Origin: Algoriphagus sanaruensis
Lineage (GTDB): Bacteria; Bacteroidota; Bacteroidia; Cytophagales; Cyclobacteriaceae
DNA length: 64,000 nt
Reading direction: 5' to 3'
Assembly: GCF_001593605.1 (NCBI RefSeq)
Contig: NZ_CP012836.1
Span: 2,918,501-2,982,500 of the forward strand
The notes under the pieces are model-generated. The model was not told where the DNA came from. It made no database searches and saw only the letters and a program-made list of their open reading frames with translations. Below are positions 7,782 through 17,535 of the stretch, piece by piece. Position 1 is the first letter of the stretch. Each line of letters begins with the position of its first letter. A program made the position numbers and the translations under genes.

Positions 7782-10647
7782 ATGCACTGATATTTCCTTC
7801 TTCTCGAAGTTTGAGGTAATAAAACTCTAATTTCTCGGCGATGATGACTAATCGAATCGGCTTGGTAATGTAGTCATCCATTCCAGCAGCTCGAGCACGC
7901 AATTGGTCATCTTCAAAGACATTTGCAGAAAGACCAATGATCACCAGATTTTTATTCTTGGGATTTTCACGGATTTTCTTGGTGGCCTCCAATCCATTCA
8001 TCAATGGCATCTGCACATCCATAAGCACCACATCATAGGATTTGGCGTCTACCATTTCCAAAGCTTCCAATCCGTTTTTAGCAACATCAAACTGAAATCC
8101 CAATTGCTCAAACATCATTCGCATTAATTGAAGATTGAGTTCATTGTCTTCTACCAAAAGAATTTTCAATGGGAAAATCGTCCCCATTTCTTTCATCTCT
8201 TTCCAGGTGATTTTTTTCTTCTCAATGGATTCTTTGGGAGCAACTTCCTTTTTCACCCAAATCGAGAAACTAAATACAGAACCTTTTCCTACTTCGCTTT
8301 GGATTTCAAACTCCCCTCCCATTAAGTCAACCATTCTTTTAGCTATTGCTAAGCCCAAACCAGTTCCTTGAAAGGATCTGGAATTTGAGCTTTCCACTTG
8401 AAAAAATGGCTCAGTAAGCTTTTCAATATTTTCAGAGGCAATCCCAATTCCCGAATCTTTAATTCGATAAATCAATTGGCACATTTCATCCTCAATTCCT
8501 TCTACCTCCAAAATTGCCTCAACCTTCCCATGATCAGGAGTAAATTTGATTGCATTGCTGAGTAGATTGAGAATTATTTGGTTGATTTTATCCCGATCCG
8601 ATTGGACGAAAAGTTCGCTGGTTTCTTTGGATGCATTGACTTTTACTTCAATGTCTTTCTTCTTCGCGAGAGCATGTAATATTTCAACTTGAGACTGAAG
8701 TTCTAGGCTTGGATTGAACAATTCATTTTGAATCTCTACCGATCCCGACTCAATTTTAGAATAATCCAAAATATCTCGGATTATCGCCAATAATGAACTT
8801 CCTGAATTTTTGATTATATCCACATACTGCTTTTGAATGGGATTCATTGGAGTGTTTTCCAAGAGATCAATAATCCCCAAAAGTCCATTCATAGGAGTCC
8901 GGATTTCATGACTCATGTTGGCCAAAAATTGAGATTTTGCCCTACTCGCTTGATCAGCAGCTTCCATAGCCTCCACTAAACCCTTTTCCCATATTTTTTG
9001 GGAAGTGATGTCTTTCGAAATTGACATCATCTGATTTTCATCCAAGGGGAAAAATCGAACCTCAAAATGTCTCGGTGAGCCTGAATTATTTTTCCAAAAT
9101 ACCGTCGAAGTTTGAATTTTACCTGTCTTTCTGGCCTTTTGAAAGTTTTCCCAAAGCTCCTTCCCTTGATCTATATCTACAAGTTCCTGAAGATTTTTAC
9201 CCAATGACAAACGGATCATATCTCTGGATTCGTCTGGTCCCTGGAGACTCAAATCCAATATTTCACCATCGTTAGAATAAATAATGATACTATCCGGAAT
9301 GCTCTTTATCAGGTTTCGAAGACTGACTTCATTGGCTAGGATTTTTTGTTGGGACAAATATTGAGAAGTAATATCTGTTGCAATCCCCAAAGCCCCTTGA
9401 AGCCTTCCCTCCAGATACATCAATTTTACAAAAACCCTTAATCTGATTTTTAAAGCTTGATTTTTCTCGAAGTCAAATTCAAGATTCACATGTTGCTTTT
9501 GATCCTTGATCGCAGCTTCCATTTTTCCTTTAATCTGACTTAAGGAAGACTGATGTGACTTACTCGAAAATGTTTGGATGAATTGATCAATTGAAAGTCC
9601 GGTAATCGATTCGAACTCTTCGCTTACATGGGACACTTTAAACGCAGAGTCAATAAAAAACACAAACCCACGAAGTTCTTTCAACAACAAGTTTTGCTGA
9701 TCAAATAGACCCGAAATCTTTTGGAGATTGGATTCGATTTCCTTTTTGGAATTAATGTTATTGAATAAGGAAACCAGAAAAAAGACAACAGTTAGTCCCA
9801 GTAAGATGACAATACCCACAAAGAAGAAAATATAAGTGGAGTAAATCCCTGACGTCAAGCTTTCTGTCGGAATCAAAAAAATCAAAGAAGAGCGCCCCCT
9901 TACCAAATCAAACGATAAGGGATATTGCACCAAAACGCCTTGAACCTGTGGACCATTAAGCTCTTTCCAGCTGACTTGATAAGTGCCCTTTAAGCCAATC
10001 TCCACATCATTGACAATTCTTTGAAAGTCAGATTCATCAAGCTCAATTGTTCCAACTCCTCCCGGATTCAAATCTTGTAATTCAGCATGAGAGATCAGAA
10101 ACTTTTTACCTCCCGGGTTGAGATAAAAATTTGAAACGAATTCCTTGGTAAAGACTTGAATATTGAGTGAAAAAATCAATTGAACCTCAGATTTTTCTTC
10201 TGCTATAAAATATTGATCAGGACGCAAGTCTTCTCTAAAATTGATCGATGAAGTCTCCGCTATGAAATCATTTCTCGGAGTCATGGAAAATGAAACCGTT
10301 TCCTCTCCTACTTTAACCCATAGTGTATCAATGAGTTGAGGAAACATATTGAATAAACGTCTTGAACTCTGATTTAAGGATTGATCAAATCCCTCTTGGT
10401 TGGTTTTCAGACTATTCAAATACGAAAAATAAGATTGGACCTCTGTTTGAAATCTCTCCAATTCTACCTCTAGTCCCCTTGAAGCAAGTGCTGTCTGTTG
10501 CGTTAAAAATTCTTGTCTCGAATCAATCTGGGCCCGATAAATGGCAAAGAAAAAACTGATCCCTAATCCCAAAACAGAAACAACCAAACCTATACCAAGG
10601 GAGGTCAGCAGTTTTAAGTTGGGACGAGTACTTTTCTTAGCCATCAT
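7780..10647 (-). CDS. Hybrid sensor histidine kinase with C-terminal receiver
   Basis: The 955-residue inner-membrane kinase has a TM helix (about 15-37), a periplasmic domain of about 230 residues, a second TM helix (271-294), a cytoplasmic linker, two PAS-like regions (about 320-430 and 445-550), then HisKA with phospho-acceptor H580 (NMSHEIRTPMNG). The HATPase has N-box NLLSNAIKF, DSGIGI and GTGLGL. The receiver (about 826-945) has D877 and K929. The architecture is BarA/ArcB-like but without an Hpt domain. Its ATG overlaps the stop of the upstream lipoprotein gene by one base, implying coupled translation. The ligand is unknown; no transcription regulator is adjacent. Confidence 0.93.
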   Translation of the reverse strand: MMAKKSTRPNLKLLTSLGIGLVVSVLGLGISFFFAIYRAQIDSRQEFLTQQTALASRGLEVELERFQTEVQSYFSYLNSLKTNQEGFDQSLNQSSRRLFNMFPQLIDTLWVKVGEETVSFSMTPRNDFIAETSSINFREDLRPDQYFIAEEKSEVQLIFSLNIQVFTKEFVSNFYLNPGGKKFLISHAELQDLNPGGVGTIELDESDFQRIVNDVEIGLKGTYQVSWKELNGPQVQGVLVQYPLSFDLVRGRSSLIFLIPTESLTSGIYSTYIFFFVGIVILLGLTVVFFLVSLFNNINSKKEIESNLQKISGLFDQQNLLLKELRGFVFFIDSAFKVSHVSEEFESITGLSIDQFIQTFSSKSHQSSLSQIKGKMEAAIKDQKQHVNLEFDFEKNQALKIRLRVFVKLMYLEGRLQGALGIATDITSQYLSQQKILANEVSLRNLIKSIPDSIIIYSNDGEILDLSLQGPDESRDMIRLSLGKNLQELVDIDQGKELWENFQKARKTGKIQTSTVFWKNNSGSPRHFEVRFFPLDENQMMSISKDITSQKIWEKGLVEAMEAADQASRAKSQFLANMSHEIRTPMNGLLGIIDLLENTPMNPIQKQYVDIIKNSGSSLLAIIRDILDYSKIESGSVEIQNELFNPSLELQSQVEILHALAKKKDIEVKVNASKETSELFVQSDRDKINQIILNLLSNAIKFTPDHGKVEAILEVEGIEDEMCQLIYRIKDSGIGIASENIEKLTEPFFQVESSNSRSFQGTGLGLAIAKRMVDLMGGEFEIQSEVGKGSVFSFSIWVKKEVAPKESIEKKKITWKEMKEMGTIFPLKILLVEDNELNLQLMRMMFEQLGFQFDVAKNGLEALEMVDAKSYDVVLMDVQMPLMNGLEATKKIRENPKNKNLVIIGLSANVFEDDQLRARAAGMDDYITKPIRLVIIAEKLEFYYLKLREEGNISA

Positions 10648-11645
10648 TAATATTTGGGAACAATTTCAATTAAGAACCAATCAATGCTTTGAAATGGCCT
10701 ACAATAAGCCTTTATCAGTGAGTTTTCTTTTTTGAAAAAAAACTCATCCTTATTATTCATCAAAAAATCCTTAGCCATTGTCCTCACCTCTTCACTTTTA
10801 CTGTTGAATAGATTAAAATCCGACACCCGAAAATTAACTGAACGGACCGTTTCCCGATAGACATGATTCTTGAGAGGAGGCATACTAATCGCTTCAATTG
10901 CTCCTGATTTTCCTGCGACGATATCTCCTTTTCTATTGACTAATAAATATTGCCCATCATATTTTTCTAAGTAGGCGTTAATGATATCATCTACCGTAAA
11001 ATCGACTCCCAATACCGCAAAAAGAGAGTCTTTTTCATAAATCGGATGAACCAAAGACAAAATCCAGCCTTTGCCTGCAGGATCTATATAGGCATCTGGG
11101 ATCCAAACCAAACCTTTGCTTGGATTGTGGATCCGATCTGCTTCATAGAAAAAATTGAATTGGGTTACATCTATGGTAGGATCGACAATATTTTTAGCAT
11201 CATAAGAAGGAAAAACCCGACTTACCTGATTGGATGAATTGGAATAAATCTGAGTAACTAGCTTATTCTTACTATAAAATTTTCTGAACTCCTCATCCAG
11301 AAAATTGGTCATAACCACCTCTTCCTGAGCTTTCTTTAAATCAGGGGTAGTAGTCAAAATAATCAAACTACTAAAGATGGTATCCTCCATCCTTTGATTT
11401 ATCGAAAAAGGCCCATCGAAGACATATCGGTTAGGATCGGAATGGCTTAAAAGGGAATCCCTGTTATTAATTCGCATTTCGTAGATATGCGCTAGGGTAT
11501 CCATCGCCATACTCATTACCTCTCCTTGACGCTCCATCTCCAGAATCAATTCATCCAATAAATCCAAGGAAGATTGCCTATCCTCTGTTTGAGATTGACA
11601 GGATGATAAAAGGACACCTAAAACGAAAATCAAAACATATCTCAT
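10647..11645 (-). CDS. Cache-like sensor lipoprotein, partner of the hybrid kinase
   Basis: The 332-residue product has a lipoprotein signal peptide with lipobox LSSC (C16), then a region that looks like a double-cache (PDC) sensor domain: GWILSLVHPIYEKDSLFAVLGVDF followed by YLLVNRKGDIVAG, a layout common in chemoreceptor and kinase ectodomains. Here it is a free, lipid-anchored protein with no TM helix or kinase domain. Its stop codon overlaps the kinase start. It probably binds a small ligand in the periplasm and informs the kinase. The cache call is from pattern recognition; the partnership is inferred from the overlap. Confidence 0.7.
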   Translation of the reverse strand: MRYVLIFVLGVLLSSCQSQTEDRQSSLDLLDELILEMERQGEVMSMAMDTLAHIYEMRINNRDSLLSHSDPNRYVFDGPFSINQRMEDTIFSSLIILTTTPDLKKAQEEVVMTNFLDEEFRKFYSKNKLVTQIYSNSSNQVSRVFPSYDAKNIVDPTIDVTQFNFFYEADRIHNPSKGLVWIPDAYIDPAGKGWILSLVHPIYEKDSLFAVLGVDFTVDDIINAYLEKYDGQYLLVNRKGDIVAGKSGAIEAISMPPLKNHVYRETVRSVNFRVSDFNLFNSKSEEVRTMAKDFLMNNKDEFFFKKENSLIKAYCRPFQSIDWFLIEIVPKY

Positions 11646-11671
11646 CGCCTCGGAAAGATAACTTTTGGAAG

Positions 11672-11911
11672 TTAAAGAATATCTAGTTGGGCTCGAAAAG
11701 ATTTACCCATCTCATCAAACCGCCCTTTTACTTCTTGAAAAAAATCTCCTTCGAAGAACACTTCCAAATCCGCCTCGTCCAATACATCCATTTCACTCAG
11801 CTTGAATGTCTGCTCCATCGGGCCAAGTTCATATTTGATGATATACTTATTGTTCCAAGAGAAAATACTCACCCGAATTTCCTCTCGAACCATTTCCTTT
11901 ACGACTCTCAT
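11672..11911 (-). CDS. Conserved-looking small protein of unknown function (79 residues)
   Basis: I do not recognise this family. It is a short soluble acidic protein with a predicted beta-rich start (IRVSIFSWNNKYIIKYELG) and an acidic helical second half (EADLEVFFEGDFFQEVKGRFDEM). There is no signal peptide and no cysteine. It overlaps the upstream OsmC gene by four bases (ATGA), and its stop is 26 bases before the sensor lipoprotein gene, so it is probably part of one operon with the sensory pair. Confidence 0.65.
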   Translation of the reverse strand: MRVVKEMVREEIRVSIFSWNNKYIIKYELGPMEQTFKLSEMDVLDEADLEVFFEGDFFQEVKGRFDEMGKSFRAQLDIL

Positions 11912-12327
11912 TCTGGCCTTCTAACTTCCGAATTGAAGGTAATATTGGACTTTAGGGAAGAGGCCACAGAGCAGTATTTCTCTACGGATAGCGCCACTAC
12001 TTTTGAAAATTCTTCCTCCGTAGCATTAGGAGAAACCAAAACGAATTTCAGCTCGATATCAGTATAAAAGGCAGGTACTCCATCATTTCGGATACCCTCT
12101 ACCTCCACAAAAAAATCCACAATCTCTCTTCGCTTTTTCTTCATCATCAACACCGCATCCACAGACGCACACCCTCCAAGTGCAGAAAGCAGCAAATCCA
12201 TCGGAGATTGCGCATGCTTATGCTCGGGATCATACATATCGATATTGACCAGATTTCCCTGCGGATTACGGGACTCATATTCCAAATCTGCCTTCATGCG
12301 GACAGTGACATTACGTTTGTTTGCCAT
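11908..12327 (-). CDS. OsmC-family peroxiredoxin-like protein
   Basis: The 139-residue protein has the OsmC/YhfA signature, with one cysteine in LGGCASVD and a second in VEKYCSVASSL. OsmC enzymes reduce organic hydroperoxides with this cysteine pair. The YhfA-like subgroup, which this resembles in length and in the QSPMDLLLSALGGC motif, is less well studied. It is cytoplasmic. The gene is first in the likely operon OsmC / 79-residue protein / sensor lipoprotein / hybrid kinase, hinting that the kinase may respond to redox or thiol stress; that link is inference. Confidence 0.88.
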   Translation of the reverse strand: MANKRNVTVRMKADLEYESRNPQGNLVNIDMYDPEHKHAQSPMDLLLSALGGCASVDAVLMMKKKRREIVDFFVEVEGIRNDGVPAFYTDIELKFVLVSPNATEEEFSKVVALSVEKYCSVASSLKSNITFNSEVRRPE

Positions 12328-12369
12328 TTGTATTGACGATTTTTGAATTACGATTTACAACATTTTTGA

Positions 12370-12524
12370 TGTCGGAATTTTGATTTCGGATTTCGGATTT
12401 TTTAAAACCGAAACTTTTACTCCAAGATTAAGCACAGACAATATTTTTTTTAGGAAAAACCTATTTCAAATTACGAGAGACTTGTAATTCAATATTTCCG
12501 AAATCATATATCCGAATTCCGACA
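12370..12524. repeat. Interrupted inverted repeat in the OsmC-icmF spacer
   Basis: The 231-base spacer 12328-12558 has no gene. Two segments, 12370-12390 and 12497-12524, share a ten-base block (TGTCGGAATT) and a nine-base block (GATTTCGGA) in inverted orientation with different inner spacing. The first also carries tandem GATTTCGG units. It could form a long imperfect stem. This decayed, AT-rich repeat type is common between genes in Cytophagales. Confidence 0.4.
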
Positions 12525-12558
12525 CCTCACACCTTCTGTCTCCCCTCTTCCAGCTAGA

Positions 12559-15500
12559 TTACATATTCCTTCTATACTGCCCACCAACCTCATATAAGGC
12601 ATTGGTGATTTGACCTAAGGAACAATATTTAGCTGCCTCCATAAGTCTTTCGAAAACATTTTCATTACGGATCGCAGCCTTTTGCAAAGACATCAGTTGA
12701 TCTTTTTCTAAACCTGCGTAAGCTAAATGAAGGTTCCTCAAGGTTGTGATTTGTGCCTCTTTTTCCTCAATGGTAGCGCGAATGACTTCACCTGGAGTGA
12801 CTGTCGGAGAACCTTCACTCGATAAGAAAGTATTCACCCCGATGATCGGATACTCACCGGTATGTTTGAGCATTTCATAGTGCAAGCTTTCCTCCTGAAT
12901 TTTGCCACGCTGATACATGGTCTCCATCGCTCCTAAGACACCTCCTCGTTCCGTGATTCGGTCAAATTCCACATACACGGCTTCTTCTACCAAGTCAGTC
13001 AACTCTTCGATAATAAAGGATCCTTGAAGTGGATTTTCGTTTTTCGCTAATCCCAATTCTTTATTGATAATCAACTGGATAGCCATTGCCCGACGAACTG
13101 AAGCTTCAGTCGGAGTAGTGATCGCCTCATCATACGCATTGGTGTGAAGCGAATTACAGTTGTCGTATATCGCATACAAAGCTTGGAGTGTCGTTCGGAT
13201 ATCATTAAAGTCGATTTCCTGGGCATGCAGAGATCGACCAGAAGTCTGGATATGGTACTTGAGCATCTGAGATCGCTCATTTCCATTGTACTTCAGCTTC
13301 ATAGCTTTCGCCCAAATTCTTCTCGCCACTCGGCCAATGACCGAATACTCAGGATCGATGCCATTGGAGAAGAAAAAGGAAAGATTTGGCGCAAAGTCGT
13401 TGATGTTCATTCCTCGACTCACATAATATTCCACGTAAGTGAATCCATTTGAAAGTGTCAATGCCAACTGTGTGATCGGATTTGCACCAGCCTCAGCAAT
13501 ATGATATCCGGAAATGGAAACAGAATAGAAGTTTCTGACTTTGTTATCGATAAAATACTGTTGCACATCGCCCATCAAACGAAGTGAAAATTCTGTCGAG
13601 AAAATACAGGTGTTTTGTGCCTGATCCTCTTTGAGAATATCGGCCTGCACAGTTCCTCTTACTTTAGAAATCGTGTCGGATTTGATTTTTTCATATATCT
13701 CTTTTGGGAGTACTTGATCTCCTGTCACACCCAAAAGCATTAAGCCTAAACCATCGTTTCCTTCAGGTATCGGAGCATTGTATCGAGGTCTTGGAAGTCC
13801 TTTTTCTTGATAAATCGTTTCAATCTTGGCGTCCACCTCAGCTTCCAATCCATTGGCTTTGATGTACACTTCACATTGCTGGTCAATAGCTGCATTCATG
13901 AAAAAAGCAGTCATCGTAGCCGCAGGTCCATTGATCGTCATCGAAACGGATGTCATCGGATCGACAAGGTTGAATCCTGAATACAACTTCTTGGCATCGT
14001 CCAAGCAACAGACATTGACTCCAGAATTACCGATTTTGCCATAGATATCAGGACGATAATCTGGGTCTTCGCCATACAAAGTAACCGAGTCAAAAGCCGT
14101 GGAAAGTCGCTTTGCAGGCATGGACTTGGACACATAATGGAAGCGCTTGTTTGTTCGCTCAGGTCCACCCTCTCCTGCAAACATTCGGGTGGGATCTTCC
14201 CCTTCCCGCTTGAATGGAAATACACCGGAAGTGTATGGAAACTGTCCAGGCACATTTTCCCTCAAGCCCCATTTGAGCAATTCTCCCCAAGCCTCATACT
14301 TAGGAAGAGCTACTTTTGGAATTCGCGAATTAGCCAAAGAAGTGGTATACGTCTTGACTTTAAGTTCTTTGTCTCGGACTTTAAACACATAAAAATCATC
14401 CGAATAGCGAGCTGCCTCAGCAGGCCATTCTTCGAGCCACTTTTTGTTTTTTGGATCTAAATTGAGTTCTACTTGGGAATAAACTTCCTGTAGTTCTTTG
14501 ATGAGACGATCCTTGTCATCAACCTTGGTCGATTGAATTGCCTCAATAGACTTTTGGATAGAATAGAGTTGCTGGGCAATTTCCTTTTGCTCCTCTACCC
14601 ATTTATCATAGTTGCGGTTGATCTCGGTAATCTCGCTTAGATAACGTGTACGAGCAGGCGGGATAATGTAGATTTTTTCAGAAGTACCGGCGGTGAGTTC
14701 AAAAGAACTCTCCAAACCAGCGAATTTCTCATTGACTTTTCCAATGATCGCTCGGTACAGCTGATTCATTCCCGGGTCATTAAACTGAGAAGCTATGGTA
14801 CCAAACACCGGAATATCCTCATCGGCAATATCCCAGAGATTGTGATTACGCTTGTATTGCTTCTTTACATCTCGGATGGCATCAAGTGCGCCACGTTTGT
14901 CGAACTTATTGAGTGCGATTACATCCGCAAAGTCCAACATATCGATCTTTTCCAACTGAGAGGCTGCACCATATTCAGGAGTCATTACATAGAGGGAAAT
15001 ATCTGAATGCTCGATAATCTCCGTGTCAGACTGACCAATCCCGGAAGTTTCCAAAATCACCAGATCAAACCCCGCAGCTTTCACTGTATCTACTGCATCC
15101 TGAACGTACTTGGAAAGTGCCAAATTGGATTGACGAGTTGCCAAGGAACGCATAAACACGCGGGGATGATTGATTGAATTCATGCGGATTCGATCACCTA
15201 AAAGTGCTCCTCCCGTCTTTCGCTTGGATGGATCTACTGAAATGATTGCGAGGTTTTTGTCCTCAAAGTCAATGATAAATCTTCTAACCAATTCGTCAAC
15301 GAGGGATGATTTCCCTGCACCGCCAGTTCCGGTGATTCCCAATACAGGGGTCTTACTATTTTGACTAGCCTTTCGGATTTTTTCCAAAAGATTGGCTGAT
15401 TGCTCAGGGAAGTTTTCAAATGCAGAAATAGCTCGAGCCACGCTGCTCTTTTCACTTTTATTCAAGACCAAATCAGCTGAAACCTGATCTCCAACTGGAA

Positions 15501-15936
15501 AATCACAAGAAGACACCAAGTCGTTGATCATCCCTTGCAAGCCCATCGCTCGGCCATCATCAGGAGAATAGATTCGGGTAATTCCGTAACCATGCAGTTC
15601 TTTGATTTCTTCCGGCAGGATGGTTCCCCCTCCCCCTCCAAAAATCTTGATATGACCCGCACCTTTTTCATGGAGCAAATCATACATATATTTAAAAAAC
15701 TCCACGTGACCTCCTTGATAGGAAGTGATCGCGATTGCCTGTACGTCTTCTTGAATTGCGCATTCGACAATCTCCTGAACAGATCTATTATGCCCAAGAT
15801 GAATCACTTCGCAGCCAGTAGCTTGAATGATTCTTCGCATAATATTAATAGCAGCATCGTGACCGTCGAAAAGGGATGCGGCTGTTACGATCCGAATGTG
15901 GTTTTTGGGTTTGTAAATCTCAGTTGGTAAAGTCAT
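12559..15936 (-). CDS. icmF: Fused acyl-CoA mutase IcmF (isobutyryl-CoA mutase with G-protein chaperone)
   Basis: The 1125-residue protein joins three parts. A B12-binding domain (about 10-140) has the cobalt-ligand His in DGHD (H26). A MeaB-like GTPase chaperone (about 195-420) has P-loop GTGGAGKS (203-210) and NKFD (343-346). A TIM-barrel mutase domain covers about 560-1120. It interconverts isobutyryl-CoA and n-butyryl-CoA using adenosylcobalamin. F586 (RMFAG) sits where methylmalonyl-CoA mutase has Tyr89, and Q774 (DQAQNT) where it has Arg207; Phe plus Gln is the isobutyryl pattern. Catalytic His is H812 (SGYHIAEAG). It is monocistronic as far as seen. Confidence 0.93.
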   Translation of the reverse strand: MTLPTEIYKPKNHIRIVTAASLFDGHDAAINIMRRIIQATGCEVIHLGHNRSVQEIVECAIQEDVQAIAITSYQGGHVEFFKYMYDLLHEKGAGHIKIFGGGGGTILPEEIKELHGYGITRIYSPDDGRAMGLQGMINDLVSSCDFPVGDQVSADLVLNKSEKSSVARAISAFENFPEQSANLLEKIRKASQNSKTPVLGITGTGGAGKSSLVDELVRRFIIDFEDKNLAIISVDPSKRKTGGALLGDRIRMNSINHPRVFMRSLATRQSNLALSKYVQDAVDTVKAAGFDLVILETSGIGQSDTEIIEHSDISLYVMTPEYGAASQLEKIDMLDFADVIALNKFDKRGALDAIRDVKKQYKRNHNLWDIADEDIPVFGTIASQFNDPGMNQLYRAIIGKVNEKFAGLESSFELTAGTSEKIYIIPPARTRYLSEITEINRNYDKWVEEQKEIAQQLYSIQKSIEAIQSTKVDDKDRLIKELQEVYSQVELNLDPKNKKWLEEWPAEAARYSDDFYVFKVRDKELKVKTYTTSLANSRIPKVALPKYEAWGELLKWGLRENVPGQFPYTSGVFPFKREGEDPTRMFAGEGGPERTNKRFHYVSKSMPAKRLSTAFDSVTLYGEDPDYRPDIYGKIGNSGVNVCCLDDAKKLYSGFNLVDPMTSVSMTINGPAATMTAFFMNAAIDQQCEVYIKANGLEAEVDAKIETIYQEKGLPRPRYNAPIPEGNDGLGLMLLGVTGDQVLPKEIYEKIKSDTISKVRGTVQADILKEDQAQNTCIFSTEFSLRLMGDVQQYFIDNKVRNFYSVSISGYHIAEAGANPITQLALTLSNGFTYVEYYVSRGMNINDFAPNLSFFFSNGIDPEYSVIGRVARRIWAKAMKLKYNGNERSQMLKYHIQTSGRSLHAQEIDFNDIRTTLQALYAIYDNCNSLHTNAYDEAITTPTEASVRRAMAIQLIINKELGLAKNENPLQGSFIIEELTDLVEEAVYVEFDRITERGGVLGAMETMYQRGKIQEESLHYEMLKHTGEYPIIGVNTFLSSEGSPTVTPGEVIRATIEEKEAQITTLRNLHLAYAGLEKDQLMSLQKAAIRNENVFERLMEAAKYCSLGQITNALYEVGGQYRRNM

Positions 15937-15973
15937 GACTTTGGGTATGTATTCTCAAAAGGGTACTTAATGA

Positions 15974-15998
15974 GCACAAAAAGGTTCGCTTCTTGTGC
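15974..15998. promoter_or_regulatory. Inverted repeat upstream of icmF (possible operator or leader hairpin)
   Basis: Ten-base arms (GCACAAAAAG and CTTCTTGTGC) pair with one mismatch around a five-base loop, ending 38 bases before the icmF start. No T run follows it on the minus strand. It may be an operator for a dimeric regulator or a 5'-UTR hairpin; nothing else in the 255-base spacer 15937-16191 was recognised. Confidence 0.4.
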
Positions 15999-16191
15999 CT
16001 GCGAATATAAGGAATTTAGCCTGTGCGGGATTTCCCAATCACGTAAAAACAGAATTTTATTTGGTCATTAAGAAAAAAATTCGGACCGGAAATCGATTGA
16101 TTTTATGCTCCTTGTTCCCCAGACTTAGTTAAGTATTTTGAAATATAAACCTTCTCCTTAGTTTAGTAATGCATTAGACCCAAACTCATCC

Positions 16192-17535
16192 ATGTCCTCC
16201 AAGAATTACGCGTTTTTCGTTTCGATCACAGCCGCACTAGGCGGCTTTTTATTTGGCTTTGATACTGCGGTAATTTCCGGAGCAGAACGAGATATCCAAG
16301 AAATCTGGAAATTGAGTGATTGGACCCATGGTTTGGCAATTGCTTCGGCACTTTATGGAACCGTTATTGGGGCTCTATTTGGTGGAATTCCAGCTGATCG
16401 ATTCGGAAGAAAGAAAAGTTTACTTTGGATTGGTTTATTCTATTTCGTTTCAGCGCTTGGTTCAGGATTAGCATGGGATGTTACCTCCTTTACATTTTTC
16501 AGATTCTTAGGTGGCTTAGGTGTGGGAGCCTCTTCTGTAGTGGCCCCAATGTACATTTCCGAAATTGCGCCCGCTAAAAATCGTGGTCTTTTGGTCGCAC
16601 TCTATCAATTCAACATTGTATTTGGTATTGTCATGGCTTATGTGTCCAACTACCTAATTGGAACTGCCGATATGCCGGAGGACTGGAGATGGATGCTGGG
16701 TGTAGAGGCGTTACCTGCATTGATTTACAGTGTCATGATTTTCAGTATTCCTGAAAGCCCTCGCTGGTTAATCGCAAAATTCAACGATCAACAAAAGGCA
16801 AGAGAAATCCTCACCCGAACAGATCCAGATGGAGTCGATGAAGCCATCCGGTTGGCGATCGAAGAAGAAAAAAGCATCAAACAAAAATCAGGTTTTGGAG
16901 CTTTGTTCAGTCCTAGATTTTTCTCAAGCACTATGCTGGCAGTTATGATTGCATTTTTTAATCAGGTATCTGGAATCAACGCTATTATCTATTTCGCTCC
17001 TCGAATCTTTGAAATGGCTGGTATTTCTACAGAAAACGCCTTGATTTCAACGATTGGAATAGGGTTGACCAATCTGATAGCCACCTTCTTGGGACTTTAT
17101 TTGATTGATCGATTGGGTCGAAAAAAACTGATGTATATCGGGTCGTTTGGATACATTATATCCTTGACCCTAATGGCTTATAATTTCCTGGGGCCTGGAA
17201 TCCCTGCATTTTGGCTTCCCATTTTTGTTTTTGGCTTCATCGCTTCTCATGCCGTAGGCCAAGGGTCAGTGATCTGGGTTTTCATTGCTGAGATGTTCCC
17301 CAATGAACTTCGTGCCTCGGGCCAATCGTTGGGTTCGTTTACCCATTGGATTTTGGCAGCTTTGATTGCTAACGTATTTCCTTTCTTTGCCAATAATTTC
17401 GGCCCAGGCTATATTTTCGCCTTTTTCTGCGCGATGATGATCCTGCAATTAATCTGGGTCATGTTCAAAATGCCGGAAACCAAAGGCCGATCTTTGGAAG
17501 AAATTCAACAAGACTTACATAAAAACCATGCGTGA
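16192..17535 (+). CDS. MFS sugar porter (sugar:H+ symporter)
   Basis: The 447-residue, 12-TM protein has sugar-porter family signatures: GFLFGFDTAVISGA in TM1, DRFGRKK after TM2, PESPRWL at the end of the N-terminal half, QVSGINAIIYFAP in TM7 and DRLGRKK in the second half. The C-terminus has PETKGRSLEEIQ. These place it with XylE/GlcP/FruP-like porters. Its last eight bases overlap the start of a PfkB kinase gene, so uptake followed by phosphorylation of one sugar, probably fructose or glucose, is likely. Confidence 0.92.
   Translation: MSSKNYAFFVSITAALGGFLFGFDTAVISGAERDIQEIWKLSDWTHGLAIASALYGTVIGALFGGIPADRFGRKKSLLWIGLFYFVSALGSGLAWDVTSFTFFRFLGGLGVGASSVVAPMYISEIAPAKNRGLLVALYQFNIVFGIVMAYVSNYLIGTADMPEDWRWMLGVEALPALIYSVMIFSIPESPRWLIAKFNDQQKAREILTRTDPDGVDEAIRLAIEEEKSIKQKSGFGALFSPRFFSSTMLAVMIAFFNQVSGINAIIYFAPRIFEMAGISTENALISTIGIGLTNLIATFLGLYLIDRLGRKKLMYIGSFGYIISLTLMAYNFLGPGIPAFWLPIFVFGFIASHAVGQGSVIWVFIAEMFPNELRASGQSLGSFTHWILAALIANVFPFFANNFGPGYIFAFFCAMMILQLIWVMFKMPETKGRSLEEIQQDLHKNHA

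Noticed and set aside
13953..14255. Extra frames within icmF
   Set aside because: Several 60-130 codon frames occur on both strands of icmF but carry no family motif; they are shadows of the real gene.
15937..16191. Cobalamin riboswitch before icmF
   Set aside because: No B12-box-like sequence or long conserved leader was seen; only the short inverted repeat.
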